Assembly (NCBI GenBank): GCA_021496505.1
Contig: CP053031.1
Location: 248,001 to 312,000 of the forward strand
Reading direction: 5' to 3'
Length of the DNA: 64,000 bases
Source of the DNA: Thermoleophilia bacterium SCSIO 60948
GTDB lineage: Bacteria > Actinomycetota > Thermoleophilia > Solirubrobacterales > 70-9
In this document: positions 25,507-34,376 of the stretch, in pieces
How the letters are laid out: every line of letters begins with the position of its first letter
How positions within the stretch are numbered: the stretch's first letter is position 1
The notes under the pieces: model-generated
Told to the model about the DNA's origin: nothing
What the model saw: only the letters and a program-made list of their open reading frames with translations
Databases searched by the model: none
Position numbers and translations under genes: made by a program

Positions 25507-26136
25507 TCAGCGCGTGAGCGTGATGTGCGTGACGCCGCTCGGCGACGCTGTCACCTCGACCGCGTAGTCGCGCTCCAGACCTTCGAGGCCGTCCCAGAGC
25601 CTGACCCCGCGACCGAGCACGATCGGGACCTGGACGAGGTGGATGTGGTCGACGAGCCCGGCGGCGATGAAGTCGCGGTTGACCGTCGGGCCGCCGCCGA
25701 TCCGCACGTCGCCATCCCCGGCCGCGTCGCGCGCGATCCGAAGCGCGTCCTCGGGCGAGGCGTCGAGGAAGTGGAACGTCGTCCCGCCCTCCATCTCGAT
25801 CGGCGAGCGCGGCCGGTGGGTGAGCACGAACGTCGGCGTGTGAAACGGCGGGTCGGGACCCCACCAGCCGCGCCAGTCAGGGTCGTCCTGCCAACCGGGT
25901 GGCCCGAACTTCCCGGCGCCCATGATCTCGGCTCCGATCCCGCGCTCGTGCTCGCGCGCGAGGGCGTCGTCGACCCCGGCGGTGCCTCGAGCGCGGCCTC
26001 CGAAACGGGTGGCGAACATCCACTCGTGGAGCTGTTCGCCGGCGTGCCCGAACGGCGCCTCGCGGCTGAGCCCCTCGCCGGTGGCGAAGCCGTCGAGGGA
26101 GATCGAGAAGTTGTGGATCCGCGCCAGGCCGGTCAT
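25507..26136 (-). CDS. Dihydrofolate reductase-family protein (RibD C-terminal-like)
   Basis: The 209-aa product has the RibD_C/DHFR fold: an N-terminal FSISLDGFATG, a central ILTHRPR-like segment (here VLTHRPRSP), and IGGGPTVNRDFIAAGLVDHIHL containing the glycine-rich NADPH site, ending near the ILGRGVRLWDGL-type loop. This family (YyaP/YwjB-like) reduces pteridine-like or unknown substrates and is not the essential FolA. ATG 26136 overlaps the stop of the PRC-barrel gene by 4 bp, so the two are cotranscribed. Confidence 0.87.
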   Translation of the reverse strand: MTGLARIHNFSISLDGFATGEGLSREAPFGHAGEQLHEWMFATRFGGRARGTAGVDDALAREHERGIGAEIMGAGKFGPPGWQDDPDWRGWWGPDPPFHTPTFVLTHRPRSPIEMEGGTTFHFLDASPEDALRIARDAAGDGDVRIGGGPTVNRDFIAAGLVDHIHLVQVPIVLGRGVRLWDGLEGLERDYAVEVTASPSGVTHITLTR

Positions 26137-26765
26137 CGGCTCGGGTCTGGCTCTGCCCCTCGGTCCTCCTGGGCCTCCGGAGGTGTCGAAGCTGCGGGTG
26201 CGAGTGCCTCGCCACGGAGCTCCGCGGCCTCGCGGCGCAGACGCGTGCTCTCCGACTCGGCCTCGGTTGCCGCGCTCGCCGAGCCTTCGGCCGTCTCGCT
26301 CGCCGCCATCGCGCGCTGGCGCTCGGCCTCGGCCTGGCGCGCGAGCTCGTCGGCGCGCTCGGCCTTCTGCTTGGCCTCGGCCTCGCGCGCCTCGCGGGCG
26401 CTCGTCGCCTCGTAGCGCGGGCCGCCCGAGCCGTCGCCCGACGATCCGATCGGTGTCTCGTGCCCGAAATGGCGGAACACCCCCGCGGCGCCCGCATCAT
26501 CGAGCAGGCCGCCCGAGTCGGCCTGCGGGGCGCCCTTGACCTGATCCTTGCTCACGGTGACCCGGAGGAAGGACCGCCCGACGGTCGCGCCGTCGAGGGG
26601 CACGAGGCTGAGCTTGCGCCCGAACAGACCGGTCTTCACGGTGCCGATCACGTGTCTGCCCGTCTGGCGGTCCTCGAAGAAGTCCTCGAGCTTGCCGATC
26701 TTCTCGCCCTCGGCGTCGTAGACGTCGGCGCCCCGCCACTCCTCGATCCGCTCGGCCTCGAACAT
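26133..26765 (-). CDS. PRC-barrel domain protein with coiled-coil tail
   Basis: The 210-aa product has an N-terminal PRC-barrel (about 1-80; ADVYDAEGEKIGKLEDFF is the typical start of the barrel), followed by a Gly/Ser linker and an Ala/Glu/Arg-rich, probably helical region of about 90 residues. PRC-barrel proteins act in RNA metabolism, photosystem assembly or stress; the role here is unknown. Start is ATG 26765, or GTG 26768 one codon earlier. It is the first gene of a two-gene operon with the DHFR-like protein. Confidence 0.83.
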   Translation of the reverse strand: MFEAERIEEWRGADVYDAEGEKIGKLEDFFEDRQTGRHVIGTVKTGLFGRKLSLVPLDGATVGRSFLRVTVSKDQVKGAPQADSGGLLDDAGAAGVFRHFGHETPIGSSGDGSGGPRYEATSAREAREAEAKQKAERADELARQAEAERQRAMAASETAEGSASAATEAESESTRLRREAAELRGEALAPAASTPPEAQEDRGAEPDPSR

Positions 26766-26843
26766 CACCCGTCCCCTGTCGTCCGCGTCGGCTTCATCTC
26801 TGCCTCGTAGCTACCCGGGAGCGCTCCGCGAACCCGCGAGGAT

Positions 26844-28199
26844 GTGGGGGTGCGGCGAGGCGGACGCGAGATGGTGCTGGCCCTCGGGGTCGGGGTCGTC
26901 CTCGCGGATTCCTCGATCGTCACGCTCGCGCTGCCGGAGATCCTCGCCCGCTTCGACACGTCGGTGTTCGGCGTGTCCTGGGTCCTTACCGCGTTCAACA
27001 TCGTCCTCGCGCTGCTGGTCGTCCCGGCGGCGGCGCTCGCCCGGCGCTCGCCGCGCGCCACCTGGTCCGCGGGCCTCGTCGTCTTCGCGCTGGCCTCGGC
27101 GGCCTGCGCCGTCGCGCCGTCGATCACAGTGTTGATCTTCGCTCGCTGCATTCAGGCGGTCGGCGGCGCGGCGCTCGTCGGCGGGGCGATCGAGCTGCTC
27201 GCCCGCTCGCGCGGCTCGCACGCGGCCGCCGCGCCGCTCTGGGGTGCGGCGAGTCTCGCCGGTCTCGCGCTCGGTCCCGCGGCCGGTGGCCTGCTGACCG
27301 AGCTGCTGAGCTGGGAGGCGATCTTCTTCGTCCAGGTGCCGCTGATCGCCGGCCTCGCCCTCCTGCCTCGGCTCATCCTCGGCTGGCCGGAGCGCGGTCC
27401 GTCGGGGCCGATTCGCGTCGCGCCGGAGGTCGCGCTAGGCCTGCTCTCGGCCGGGCTGACCGGCGCGATCTTCCTGCTCGTGATCATGCTGACCCAGGGG
27501 TGGGGCCTGACGCCGCTCGCCGCCGCGCTCGTGATCTCGGCGATGCCGGCGGCGACGCTGGTCGCCGCGGCGGTGGCGCGACGCGGCGGTGGCCGGGCAC
27601 GGATCGCCTCGGGCGCGATCCTGCTGGCGGGCGGACTCGCCGCGCTCGGGTTGCTCCCGGGCGCCGAGGTCGGCTGGACGCTGGCCCCGCAGGTCCTGGT
27701 CGGTGCCGGCATCGCGCTCGCCCTCCCCGGACTCGAGCGCTGGGCACTCGCGACCCGCGACCCGATCGGCGCTCGGGCGACCACCACGATCGCCGCGCGC
27801 CACGTCGGCGTCGTTGTCGGGATCGTCTGCCTGACGCCGGTGTTCAGCGCTCAGCTCGAGCGCCAGTACGAGGATGCGCGGTTGTCGGGGACGGCGTTCC
27901 TACTCGACGCCGAGCTCCCGGTCGCGACGAAGGCCGAGCTCGGCGACGCGCTCGGGGCGCAGATCGCTGCCGCCGACGGAGACCTGCCGGACCTCGGCCC
28001 CGCTTTCGAGGCGGTCGCGACCGATGGCGAGGAGGGCGCGAGCCTCGACGCGCTCGAGGCCGAGCTGACCGATGAGGTCGACCGCGCCGCGACACAGGCC
28101 TTCAGCCTCGCCTTCCTGCTCGCCGGGGCGCTGGCGCTCGCCGCTCCCATACCGATTGCGGTCGGGCGGAGGCGCGAACCGGGGGAGGTGCGGCCGTGA
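26844..28199 (+). CDS. MFS transporter
   Basis: The 451-aa product has 12-14 hydrophobic segments. The N-terminal half has the DHA2-like DSSIVTLALPEIL motif in helix 1 and a degenerate loop motif. A hydrophilic, acidic loop of about 90 residues lies before the final helix (about 340-420), unusual for the family. Starts at GTG 26844, GTG 26850 or ATG 26871 are all possible. The substrate is unknown. The stop overlaps the next GTG by 4 bp, so the small protein downstream may be a partner. Confidence 0.82.
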   Translation: MGVRRGGREMVLALGVGVVLADSSIVTLALPEILARFDTSVFGVSWVLTAFNIVLALLVVPAAALARRSPRATWSAGLVVFALASAACAVAPSITVLIFARCIQAVGGAALVGGAIELLARSRGSHAAAAPLWGAASLAGLALGPAAGGLLTELLSWEAIFFVQVPLIAGLALLPRLILGWPERGPSGPIRVAPEVALGLLSAGLTGAIFLLVIMLTQGWGLTPLAAALVISAMPAATLVAAAVARRGGGRARIASGAILLAGGLAALGLLPGAEVGWTLAPQVLVGAGIALALPGLERWALATRDPIGARATTTIAARHVGVVVGIVCLTPVFSAQLERQYEDARLSGTAFLLDAELPVATKAELGDALGAQIAAADGDLPDLGPAFEAVATDGEEGASLDALEAELTDEVDRAATQAFSLAFLLAGALALAAPIPIAVGRRREPGEVRP

Positions 28200-28738
28200 A
28201 CGGGCGCGCCGGGATCCTCGCCTCGCTCCTCGCGGTGGTCGCGCTGCTCGCCGCCTACCTGCTGCTCGGCGGCGGCACCTATGCGCCTCGCGAGGTACCC
28301 GACCCGTGCGCGCCGCGCGAGCTGTCGCCCGAGCGCCCCGTCGGCGAGCAGATCGCCCTGTCCGCGCTCGACGGCGCCGCCTGCGAGCTCCAGGTCACGC
28401 GCGAGGACCTGACGCTCGCGCTCGCGAGCGAATCCGAGCGCGAGAGCTTCCAGGCGGCATACGACGTCGACGACGAGGAGTTCGCCGAGGCGACCCGCGC
28501 CGGGCTCGAGCGCGCGATCGGCGACGCCGAGGGCCTCGGAACGCTGTCGGCGACCGAGGCCTCGATCGCGCGCGAGGTCGTCGCGCGACTTCCGTACGAA
28601 CAGCTCGTCGACCTGCTCGGACGCGTCACCGGCGAGGACGACCCGCTCGCCGCCCTCACCGAGACGATCGTCTCGGGAGTCGAGCTCGGCGAGGACATCG
28701 ACGGGATCCTCGAGGACATCGGAAACCTGATCCCATGA
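28196..28738 (+). CDS. Membrane-anchored protein of unknown function
   Basis: The 180-aa product has one N-terminal hydrophobic segment (about 7-28; signal anchor or signal peptide) and an acidic, mostly helical outside domain with two cysteines (DPCAPREL and AACELQV) that could pair. The GTG start overlaps the MFS stop, so it is translationally coupled to the transporter and may work with it. I recognise no family. Confidence 0.7.
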   Translation: MNGRAGILASLLAVVALLAAYLLLGGGTYAPREVPDPCAPRELSPERPVGEQIALSALDGAACELQVTREDLTLALASESERESFQAAYDVDDEEFAEATRAGLERAIGDAEGLGTLSATEASIAREVVARLPYEQLVDLLGRVTGEDDPLAALTETIVSGVELGEDIDGILEDIGNLIP

Positions 28739-28753
28739 GCCGCGGGTCGGTCG

Positions 28754-29674
28754 TCAGGCGACGAGCGCGAGCCCACCGCCCAACTCACGTGCCCGCGCCA
28801 CGAACTGATCGTGAAGCGCCCTGAGCGTCGGCGCGAGAGCCGTGGCGGAGCGGTGCTGGAGGACGAGCCTGACGTTGACGGGCTCGGCGGCGATCGGTCG
28901 AGAGGTGATCTCGCCGGAGCGCTCGAGAGGGTCGCCGGCGACGCTGTAGTCCGGGAGGATCGCCACACCGAGTCCCCCGGCGACCATGAACTTGCCCATC
29001 TCGGAACCGTCGGCCGAGCATGAGAGGACCGGGTCGAGACCCTCGAGCAGGCGTGTCACGTAGTCGTGCATCACGTACCCCGCGCGCATCGCGATCAGCG
29101 GTTCACGGATCAGGTCCGCCGGGGTCAGCTCGGCGTGCGCCGTGAGCGGCGAGCGCGTGCTGATGCAGGCCACCGGGACCCCCCGCAGCAACTCCGTCGC
29201 GCTGAGATCCGCGGTCGGCCACTCGTCGCCGAGCAGGTTGACCAGGGCCAGGTCCATGCTGCCGTCGAGCAGGGCCGAATCGATCTTGTCGCGCTTGCCG
29301 AGAACGAGCTCGACGTGACTCGAGGGGTAGAGGTCGCGAAAGCGCCTCACGACGGGTGAGAGCAGCGGCCCGGTCGCGGCCGTCACCGTGCCCAGGCGGA
29401 TAACCCTGCGGCCGCGGTGGTGCTCGTCGCATGCCCGGCGCAGATCGTCGTTCGCGCCTATCACGTCGAGCATCCGCGGCAAGAGTTCGCGTCCCGCCTC
29501 GCTGACCTCGACGCCGCCGCGCTTGCGATCCACGAGTTGCACGCCGAGCTCGCGCTCGAGGTTGCGGACAGATTCCGAGAGCGCCGGCTGAGAGATGTGG
29601 AGCTCCTCCGCGGCCCGCCGGAAGGATCCCTGCCTGATCACCGCGAGCGCGTACTCGAGCTGCTCGACACGCAT
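28754..29674 (-). CDS. LysR-family transcriptional regulator
   Basis: The 306-aa product has a LysR helix-turn-helix (about 1-60; GSFRRAAEELHISQPALS) and a periplasmic-binding-like effector domain (about 90-295). It is divergent from the symporter/monooxygenase operon at 29835 and is its likely activator, sensing the imported substrate or a product. The ATG lies 7 nt after a TAGAAT box with no Shine-Dalgarno sequence, suggesting a leaderless mRNA. Confidence 0.92.
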   Translation of the reverse strand: MRVEQLEYALAVIRQGSFRRAAEELHISQPALSESVRNLERELGVQLVDRKRGGVEVSEAGRELLPRMLDVIGANDDLRRACDEHHRGRRVIRLGTVTAATGPLLSPVVRRFRDLYPSSHVELVLGKRDKIDSALLDGSMDLALVNLLGDEWPTADLSATELLRGVPVACISTRSPLTAHAELTPADLIREPLIAMRAGYVMHDYVTRLLEGLDPVLSCSADGSEMGKFMVAGGLGVAILPDYSVAGDPLERSGEITSRPIAAEPVNVRLVLQHRSATALAPTLRALHDQFVARARELGGGLALVA

Positions 29675-29681
29675 TCACCGC

Positions 29682-29702
29682 ATTCTAGATCAATCCGGTC
29701 TA
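29682..29702 (-). promoter_or_regulatory. lysR -10 box and LysR-type palindrome
   Basis: The minus strand carries TAGAAT (forward 29682-29687), 7 nt before the lysR ATG. Overlapping it, TAGA-N9-TCTA (29686-29702) is an interrupted palindrome of the T-N11-A class used by LysR proteins. Autoregulation is inferred from position. Confidence 0.4.
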
Positions 29703-29732
29703 CAAAGCTTATGGCTCGATCGGATCTTCCTG

Positions 29733-29761
29733 TTGACCGTCGCCCGGACTGCTCTCACGAT
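29733..29761 (+). promoter_or_regulatory. Possible promoter of the symporter/monooxygenase operon
   Basis: TTGACC (29733-29738) and CACGAT (29756-29761) are 17 nt apart and point towards the symporter gene, whose GTG is 73 nt downstream. The -10 match is weak, as expected for an activator-dependent promoter. Confidence 0.35.
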
Positions 29762-29834
29762 GCCGGATCGGCGGGCCCCCTGAGTCCATCCGCCACCTGT
29801 TTCTTGACCAAAACACTCGATAAGGACTGAGCAC

Positions 29835-31376
29835 GTGTTACAGGATCCACCCTCCCTCTCCGACGGCCTCGGCATCGCCCTGATGCTAAGCCTCGGCGTG
29901 TTGATGTTCGCGATCGCCTTCGCCGTCAGGGCGATGGTCAAGAACACCCACAGCTTCGTCATCGCCGGGCGTCAGATACCGCTCGGGTTCGGTGTCGGTT
30001 CGGTCATCGCGGTCTGGACCTGGTCGATGGCGGTGATGCTCTCCTCCGCGCAGGCCTATTCGTGGGGCATCTCGGGGCTGCTCTGGTTCATCGTCCCCAA
30101 CGGCCTCGCGGTCATGATCATGGTCCCGTTCGCCCTTCGTCTCAGGCGGCAGATGCCGGCGGGCTACACGATCATCGAGTTCATCCGCGAGCGGTTCCGA
30201 AACCGCACCGCCTCGAACCTGATGCTCGGCGCGATCCTGTTCGGGCTGCTCGCCGAGATCTGCATCAACCTGTTCGGGGTCACGCTCGTCATGGGCGTCA
30301 TCTTCGGGCTCGACGCGACGGCGGTGCTAGCGATCACGCTGGTGATCGTCACCCTCTATTCGTACTTCGGGGGCCTGTGGACGTCGGCGATCACGGCGAC
30401 GATCAACACGCTTTTGATCACCGTGCCCGCGGCCCTGGTGGTCCTCTACGTCTTCTACAAGGTCGGCGGTGCCGGAGCTGTCTTCGACGGTGCCAGCGCC
30501 GCGGGGTCGCAGAACTTCAATCCGGTCCGCTGGGAGACGGCGTCGGCGTTCGGGATCTCGCTCGCGCTCGGGCTGTTCGCCTCGACGATGGCCGATCAGA
30601 CCTTCTGGCAGAAGGTCTGGGCGATGAAGCCCGAGAACCTCGACCGGACCTTCCTGTGGTCCGGGCTCTGGTTCTACCCGATCCCGATGACCCTCGGGCT
30701 GCTCGGCCTGGTCGGTCTCGCGGCCGGGGTGGTGCCCGGGGACCTCGGGGCCTTCGGGCCGGGCGGTGTCGGCCCCTACGTGGTCTCGCACGTCGGCCTG
30801 CCGGTGATCTTGATCGCCGCCTACGTGCTGATCATCTGCAACGCCTGCTACTCGTCGATCGACGGCGCCTTCTCGGCACTGTCCTCGATCGTCGCGGTAG
30901 ACGTCGTCAATCGGGTGTTCCCGAACGTCTCCGAGCGGAGGCTGTTCGCGTTCACGAAGAGCAGCATCTTCGTCGCCGGCGCGATCGGCGGCGCGATCGT
31001 CCTGTCGGGGATCGACTACGTGAACCTGGTGACGACGATCTTCTTCATCAAGGCGGCGCTCGTGGTGCCGCTCGGCCTGGCGATCTTCTGGAAGCGGATG
31101 ACGGCGCCGGCGTTCATCGTCGCCGTCGTCGGCGCCGTGGCGATCGGCTATCCGATCCGCCAGGAGGTCAACGAGCTCGCCGGGATCGTCGCCCTGATGG
31201 GCACCTCGCTGATCGCGTCGATCGGGATCAGCCTGCTCGGCCGCAAGTCCTTCGACTTCGGTCAGCTCAAGCCGGCGAAGGCCGGGCTCGCCAGTGCGCC
31301 TCCCGCCCAGCAGCCGACCCCCGCCCAGCCGATGCCGACCCGCGCGGTCGAGCTGCCGGCCGGCGGACAGAACTGA
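29835..31376 (+). CDS. Sodium:solute symporter (SSS family)
   Basis: The 513-aa product has about 13 hydrophobic segments of the SSS/SSF fold, with the family landmarks VIAGRQIPLGFGVG, the aromatic/Gly-rich SYFGGLWTSAITA, and TMADQTFWQKVWAM. It most resembles the urea/short-organic-compound branch, but the substrate is not defined. The C-terminal ~45 residues are a Pro/Ala-rich cytoplasmic tail. GTG 29835 has AAGGA 8 nt upstream. As the first gene of a flavin-monooxygenase operon it probably imports the compound to be oxidised. A strong hairpin separates it from the next gene. Confidence 0.88.
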   Translation: MLQDPPSLSDGLGIALMLSLGVLMFAIAFAVRAMVKNTHSFVIAGRQIPLGFGVGSVIAVWTWSMAVMLSSAQAYSWGISGLLWFIVPNGLAVMIMVPFALRLRRQMPAGYTIIEFIRERFRNRTASNLMLGAILFGLLAEICINLFGVTLVMGVIFGLDATAVLAITLVIVTLYSYFGGLWTSAITATINTLLITVPAALVVLYVFYKVGGAGAVFDGASAAGSQNFNPVRWETASAFGISLALGLFASTMADQTFWQKVWAMKPENLDRTFLWSGLWFYPIPMTLGLLGLVGLAAGVVPGDLGAFGPGGVGPYVVSHVGLPVILIAAYVLIICNACYSSIDGAFSALSSIVAVDVVNRVFPNVSERRLFAFTKSSIFVAGAIGGAIVLSGIDYVNLVTTIFFIKAALVVPLGLAIFWKRMTAPAFIVAVVGAVAIGYPIRQEVNELAGIVALMGTSLIASIGISLLGRKSFDFGQLKPAKAGLASAPPAQQPTPAQPMPTRAVELPAGGQN

Positions 31377-31404
31377 GCCTCGGCTCGCCACAGCGACAAA
31401 CGAT

Positions 31405-31437
31405 CGCGCCCGCCGGGTGATGCACCCGGCGGGCGCG
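31405..31437 (+). terminator. Intercistronic hairpin after the symporter gene
   Basis: A perfect 15-bp stem (31405-31419 with 31423-31437) and ATG loop, with no T-run. It lies between two genes of one apparent operon, so it may attenuate transcription or protect the upstream mRNA 3' end rather than stop all transcription. Confidence 0.7.
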
Positions 31438-31456
31438 GCAGTCAGGAGAACGAACA

Positions 31457-31777
31457 GTGTCGGTATTTCTCATAGCTCTCGCGGTCTCGGCGGTGGTCGG
31501 GGTCGCCTACATCGCGCTCGCGGCGCGGTCCTTCTTCGCGATCAGGACGCGCGTCCTCGCCGGGGCGCCTGACGGCCTCGGCTCCGATGCGGTCTTCGCC
31601 GCACAGGGCCACGGCTTCAACTGGAAGGCAGCCGTCGGCGTGATCGTGGCGACGACCGTGCTCTCGCTGCTCGCTCTCGGTCCGTTCTTCTTCTACGTGA
31701 TCCCGTTCCTGGCGATCGGCTCGGCGATCGCCGTCGTCGTCGCTTTCGTGATCGATCCGGTCGGAGAAGCCTCGTGA
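31457..31777 (+). CDS. Small membrane protein, symporter-associated
   Basis: The 106-aa product from GTG 31457 (AGGAGA upstream) has three hydrophobic segments, at about 3-25, 57-75 and 78-98. Small membrane proteins often accompany SSS transporters (for example DUF485 or DUF3311 proteins), but I cannot match this sequence to either. The stop overlaps the monooxygenase GTG by 4 bp, tying it to the oxidation genes. It may be a transporter accessory subunit. Confidence 0.72.
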   Translation: MSVFLIALAVSAVVGVAYIALAARSFFAIRTRVLAGAPDGLGSDAVFAAQGHGFNWKAAVGVIVATTVLSLLALGPFFFYVIPFLAIGSAIAVVVAFVIDPVGEAS

Positions 31778-33102
31778 CGGGCCAGGCCAAGAAGAAGATG
31801 CACCTGCTGGGATTCGTCCAGCACGGCGTCATCAACCACGCCTCGACGATGTGGGCACACCCGCAGGACAAGGTGGGCTACCACTTCTCGCGTCCGGAGT
31901 TCTGGCGCGATCTCGGTCAGACGATGGAGCGTGGGCTCTACGACGCGATGTTCATCGCCGACGAGCTCGCTCCCTACAACACGCACGGCGGCAGCTCGGA
32001 CGCGACGGTCAAGTACGCCGGCCAGTGCCCGGTCCATTCGCCGGAGACGGTGGTTCCGATCGTCGGTGCGTTCACGAAGCACCTGGGGATCGGGATCACG
32101 CTCTCGACCTCGTTCGTGAGGCCGTACATGATGGCTCGCAACCTCTCCTCGCTCGATCACCTCACGTCGGGCCGGGTGGGGTGGAACATCGTCACGTCGT
32201 ACTCCAAGAGCGAGTTCCAGGCGATGGGGCTCGACAACCTGACGCCCCGAGACAAGCGCTACGAGGTCGTCGAGGAGTACATGCAGATCTGCTATCAGCT
32301 CTGGGACAGCTGGGATGACGACGCGGTCCTCTACGACCGCGAGACGGGCGTCTTCGCCGACCCCTCCAAGGTTCGCGAGATCGACTTCCAGGGCGAGCAC
32401 TTCCGCTCGAAGGGGAGGTTCTTCGTCGAGCCCTCGCCGCAGCGGCGCCCCGTGCTCTGGCAGGCCGGGTCCTCGCCGCAGGGACGCGACTTCGCGGCCA
32501 AGCACGCCGAGTCCGTCTTCGGGATATTCCCGACGCCGCGGACGATGCGCGCCTACTCCGACGACATTCGCCGGCGCGCCTCCGACCACGGACGCGACCC
32601 GAACTCGGTCAAGTTGATCTACGGCCTCCAGACCGTCATCGATCGCGATCGCTCGCGGGCACAGGAGCGCTACGAGGAGCTCAGGGAGAAGATCCAGCTC
32701 GACTCGGCGTTCGCGATCATGTCCGGCCACACGGGCGTCGACTTCTCGCAGTACGACCTCGACGATCCGCTCGAGGACGTCGACGCGCAGGGCATCCGCG
32801 GTCTCTTCGACGCGATCCTCGAGGCCAAGGACGGCGAGCCCGTGACGGTCCGCGAGGCGGCGCAGATCTACGGCATGTCGATCGGGGCACCGGTCGCGGT
32901 CGGGACCCCGGAGGACGTCGCCGACCAGATGGAGGTCTACGTCGATGAGGGTGGCTGCGACGGGTTCATGATGCTGGCGACCCACGTGCCAGGGTGCTTC
33001 ATCGAGCAGACCGAACTGCTCGTCCCGGAGCTGCAGCGCCGCGGTCGTTTCCGCCACCGCTATCCCGGGACGACGCTGCGCGAGTCGCTGATGGAGTACT
33101 GA
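31774..33102 (+). CDS. NtaA/SnaA/DszA-type FMN-dependent monooxygenase
   Basis: The 442-aa product is a luciferase-like TIM-barrel monooxygenase of the NtaA/SnaA/DszA branch. Landmarks are MHLLGFVQHG at the first strand, SSLDHLTSGRVGWNIVTS (the DHLSxGRxGWNxVT family signature), RYEVVEEYMQICYQLWDSW and the LWQAGSSPQGRDFAAKHAE-type FMN phosphate region. Such enzymes use reduced FMN and O2 to cleave C-S or C-N bonds (DBT sulfone, nitrilotriacetate, pristinamycin oxidation). Two downstream reductases would supply FMNH2, and a TauE-type exporter nearby points to a sulfur substrate. GTG 31774 overlaps the preceding stop. Confidence 0.9.
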   Translation: MTGQAKKKMHLLGFVQHGVINHASTMWAHPQDKVGYHFSRPEFWRDLGQTMERGLYDAMFIADELAPYNTHGGSSDATVKYAGQCPVHSPETVVPIVGAFTKHLGIGITLSTSFVRPYMMARNLSSLDHLTSGRVGWNIVTSYSKSEFQAMGLDNLTPRDKRYEVVEEYMQICYQLWDSWDDDAVLYDRETGVFADPSKVREIDFQGEHFRSKGRFFVEPSPQRRPVLWQAGSSPQGRDFAAKHAESVFGIFPTPRTMRAYSDDIRRRASDHGRDPNSVKLIYGLQTVIDRDRSRAQERYEELREKIQLDSAFAIMSGHTGVDFSQYDLDDPLEDVDAQGIRGLFDAILEAKDGEPVTVREAAQIYGMSIGAPVAVGTPEDVADQMEVYVDEGGCDGFMMLATHVPGCFIEQTELLVPELQRRGRFRHRYPGTTLRESLMEY

Positions 33103-33104
33103 GG

Positions 33105-34376
33105 ATGGCTGCGTCGTTCGCGCCGGTCTCCGAGGCGCTCGATCAGCTGCGTGCCGGCCGGATGGTGATCGTCTGCGACGACGCTGACCATGCGAATCAG
33201 GGCGACCTCGTCCTTGCCGCACAGTTCGCGACCGATCGCTCGATCAACTTCATGGTCAGTCGTGCGCGAGGCCTCGTTTGCCTGGCGCTGACCGGCGAGG
33301 GTTGCGATCGCCTCGGACTCCCACCGATGACCAGGAAGAACCGCTCTCGCAGGGAGACGGCGTTCACCGTCTCGATCGAGGCGAGGGACGGCGTCTCGAC
33401 CGGTATCTCCGCAGCGGACCGCGCACGGACCATCCAGGCGGCGATACATCCCGCGTCGGGGCCTCAGGATCTCGTCCGGCCGGGGCACGTGTTCCCCCTG
33501 CGGGCTCGCGATGGTGGGGTGCTCGTACGTTCAGGTCACACCGAGGCTGGGGTCGACCTGGTCCGGCTTGCCGGACTCACGCCCGCTGCCGTCGTCTGCG
33601 AGATCCTCAACGACGACGGGACGATCTCACGGCTCGGCAACCTCGGTGGGTTCGCGGCCAGGCACGATCTCCCGCTCGTCTCGGTGGCGGATCTGATCGC
33701 CTACCGGCACCGGACGGAGCGGCTCATCGAGCGGGTCGCCGAGGCCCACCTGCCGACGGATCACGGCTCGTTCCAGATGGTCGGCTTTCGCTCGCTACCC
33801 GACGAGCGCGAACATCTCGCGCTCGTGCGCGGCGACCTCGAGGCGTTCGAGCAGCCGCTCGTCCGGGTCCACTCCGGTTGCGTTACCGGCGAGGCCTTCG
33901 GGTCGCTTCGCTGCGACTGCGCCGACCAGCTCGACGAGGCGATGCGGCGGATCGATGAGGAGGGTGCGGGGGCGATCGTGTACCTCGCCCAGGAGGGGCG
34001 CGGACTGGGCCTGCTCGACAAGCTCCGCGCCTACGAGCTTCAGGACGACCAGGGGCTCGACACCGTCGATGCGAACCTGGCACTCGGTTTCCCGCCTGAC
34101 CTGCGGCACTTCGGCATCGGCGCCCAGATCCTGTCCGACCTCGGGCTTCGGGCGATCCGGCTGATGACGAACAACCCGAAGAAGATCGTCGGCCTCTCCG
34201 GCTACGGCATCGAGGTCATCGACCAGGTGCCGATCCAACCACCGGTTCGAGCGGAGAACTCCGACTATCTGTGGACGAAGGCAAGCCGCCTCGGCCACAC
34301 GCTCCAGATGGCGTCCGGGCCGCCGGTCTCGAACTCGACCGATGTCGAGACCCCGGTGCCGGAGGTGGGCGTATGA
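33105..34376 (+). CDS. ribBA: RibBA-like bifunctional flavin biosynthesis protein, degenerate RibB motif
   Basis: The 423-aa product joins a 3,4-dihydroxy-2-butanone-4-phosphate synthase domain (about 1-205) to a GTP cyclohydrolase II domain (about 215-400). The RibB metal loop, normally DRENEGD or DREDEGD, here reads DHANQGD (residues 28-34), losing both glutamates, although H145 and E166 are kept. In the RibA part the zinc cysteines C259, C270 and C272 and R334 are present, while the usual RQEGRG is AQEGRG. The GTP cyclohydrolase half may work; the RibB half is doubtful. It starts 2 nt after the monooxygenase stop and overlaps the flavin reductase gene, implying dedicated flavin supply. Confidence 0.88.
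   Translation: MAASFAPVSEALDQLRAGRMVIVCDDADHANQGDLVLAAQFATDRSINFMVSRARGLVCLALTGEGCDRLGLPPMTRKNRSRRETAFTVSIEARDGVSTGISAADRARTIQAAIHPASGPQDLVRPGHVFPLRARDGGVLVRSGHTEAGVDLVRLAGLTPAAVVCEILNDDGTISRLGNLGGFAARHDLPLVSVADLIAYRHRTERLIERVAEAHLPTDHGSFQMVGFRSLPDEREHLALVRGDLEAFEQPLVRVHSGCVTGEAFGSLRCDCADQLDEAMRRIDEEGAGAIVYLAQEGRGLGLLDKLRAYELQDDQGLDTVDANLALGFPPDLRHFGIGAQILSDLGLRAIRLMTNNPKKIVGLSGYGIEVIDQVPIQPPVRAENSDYLWTKASRLGHTLQMASGPPVSNSTDVETPVPEVGV

Noticed and set aside
33000-33105. FMN riboswitch before ribBA
   Set aside because: The gene starts 2 nt after the monooxygenase stop, leaving no leader, and no RFN-like conserved blocks are visible.
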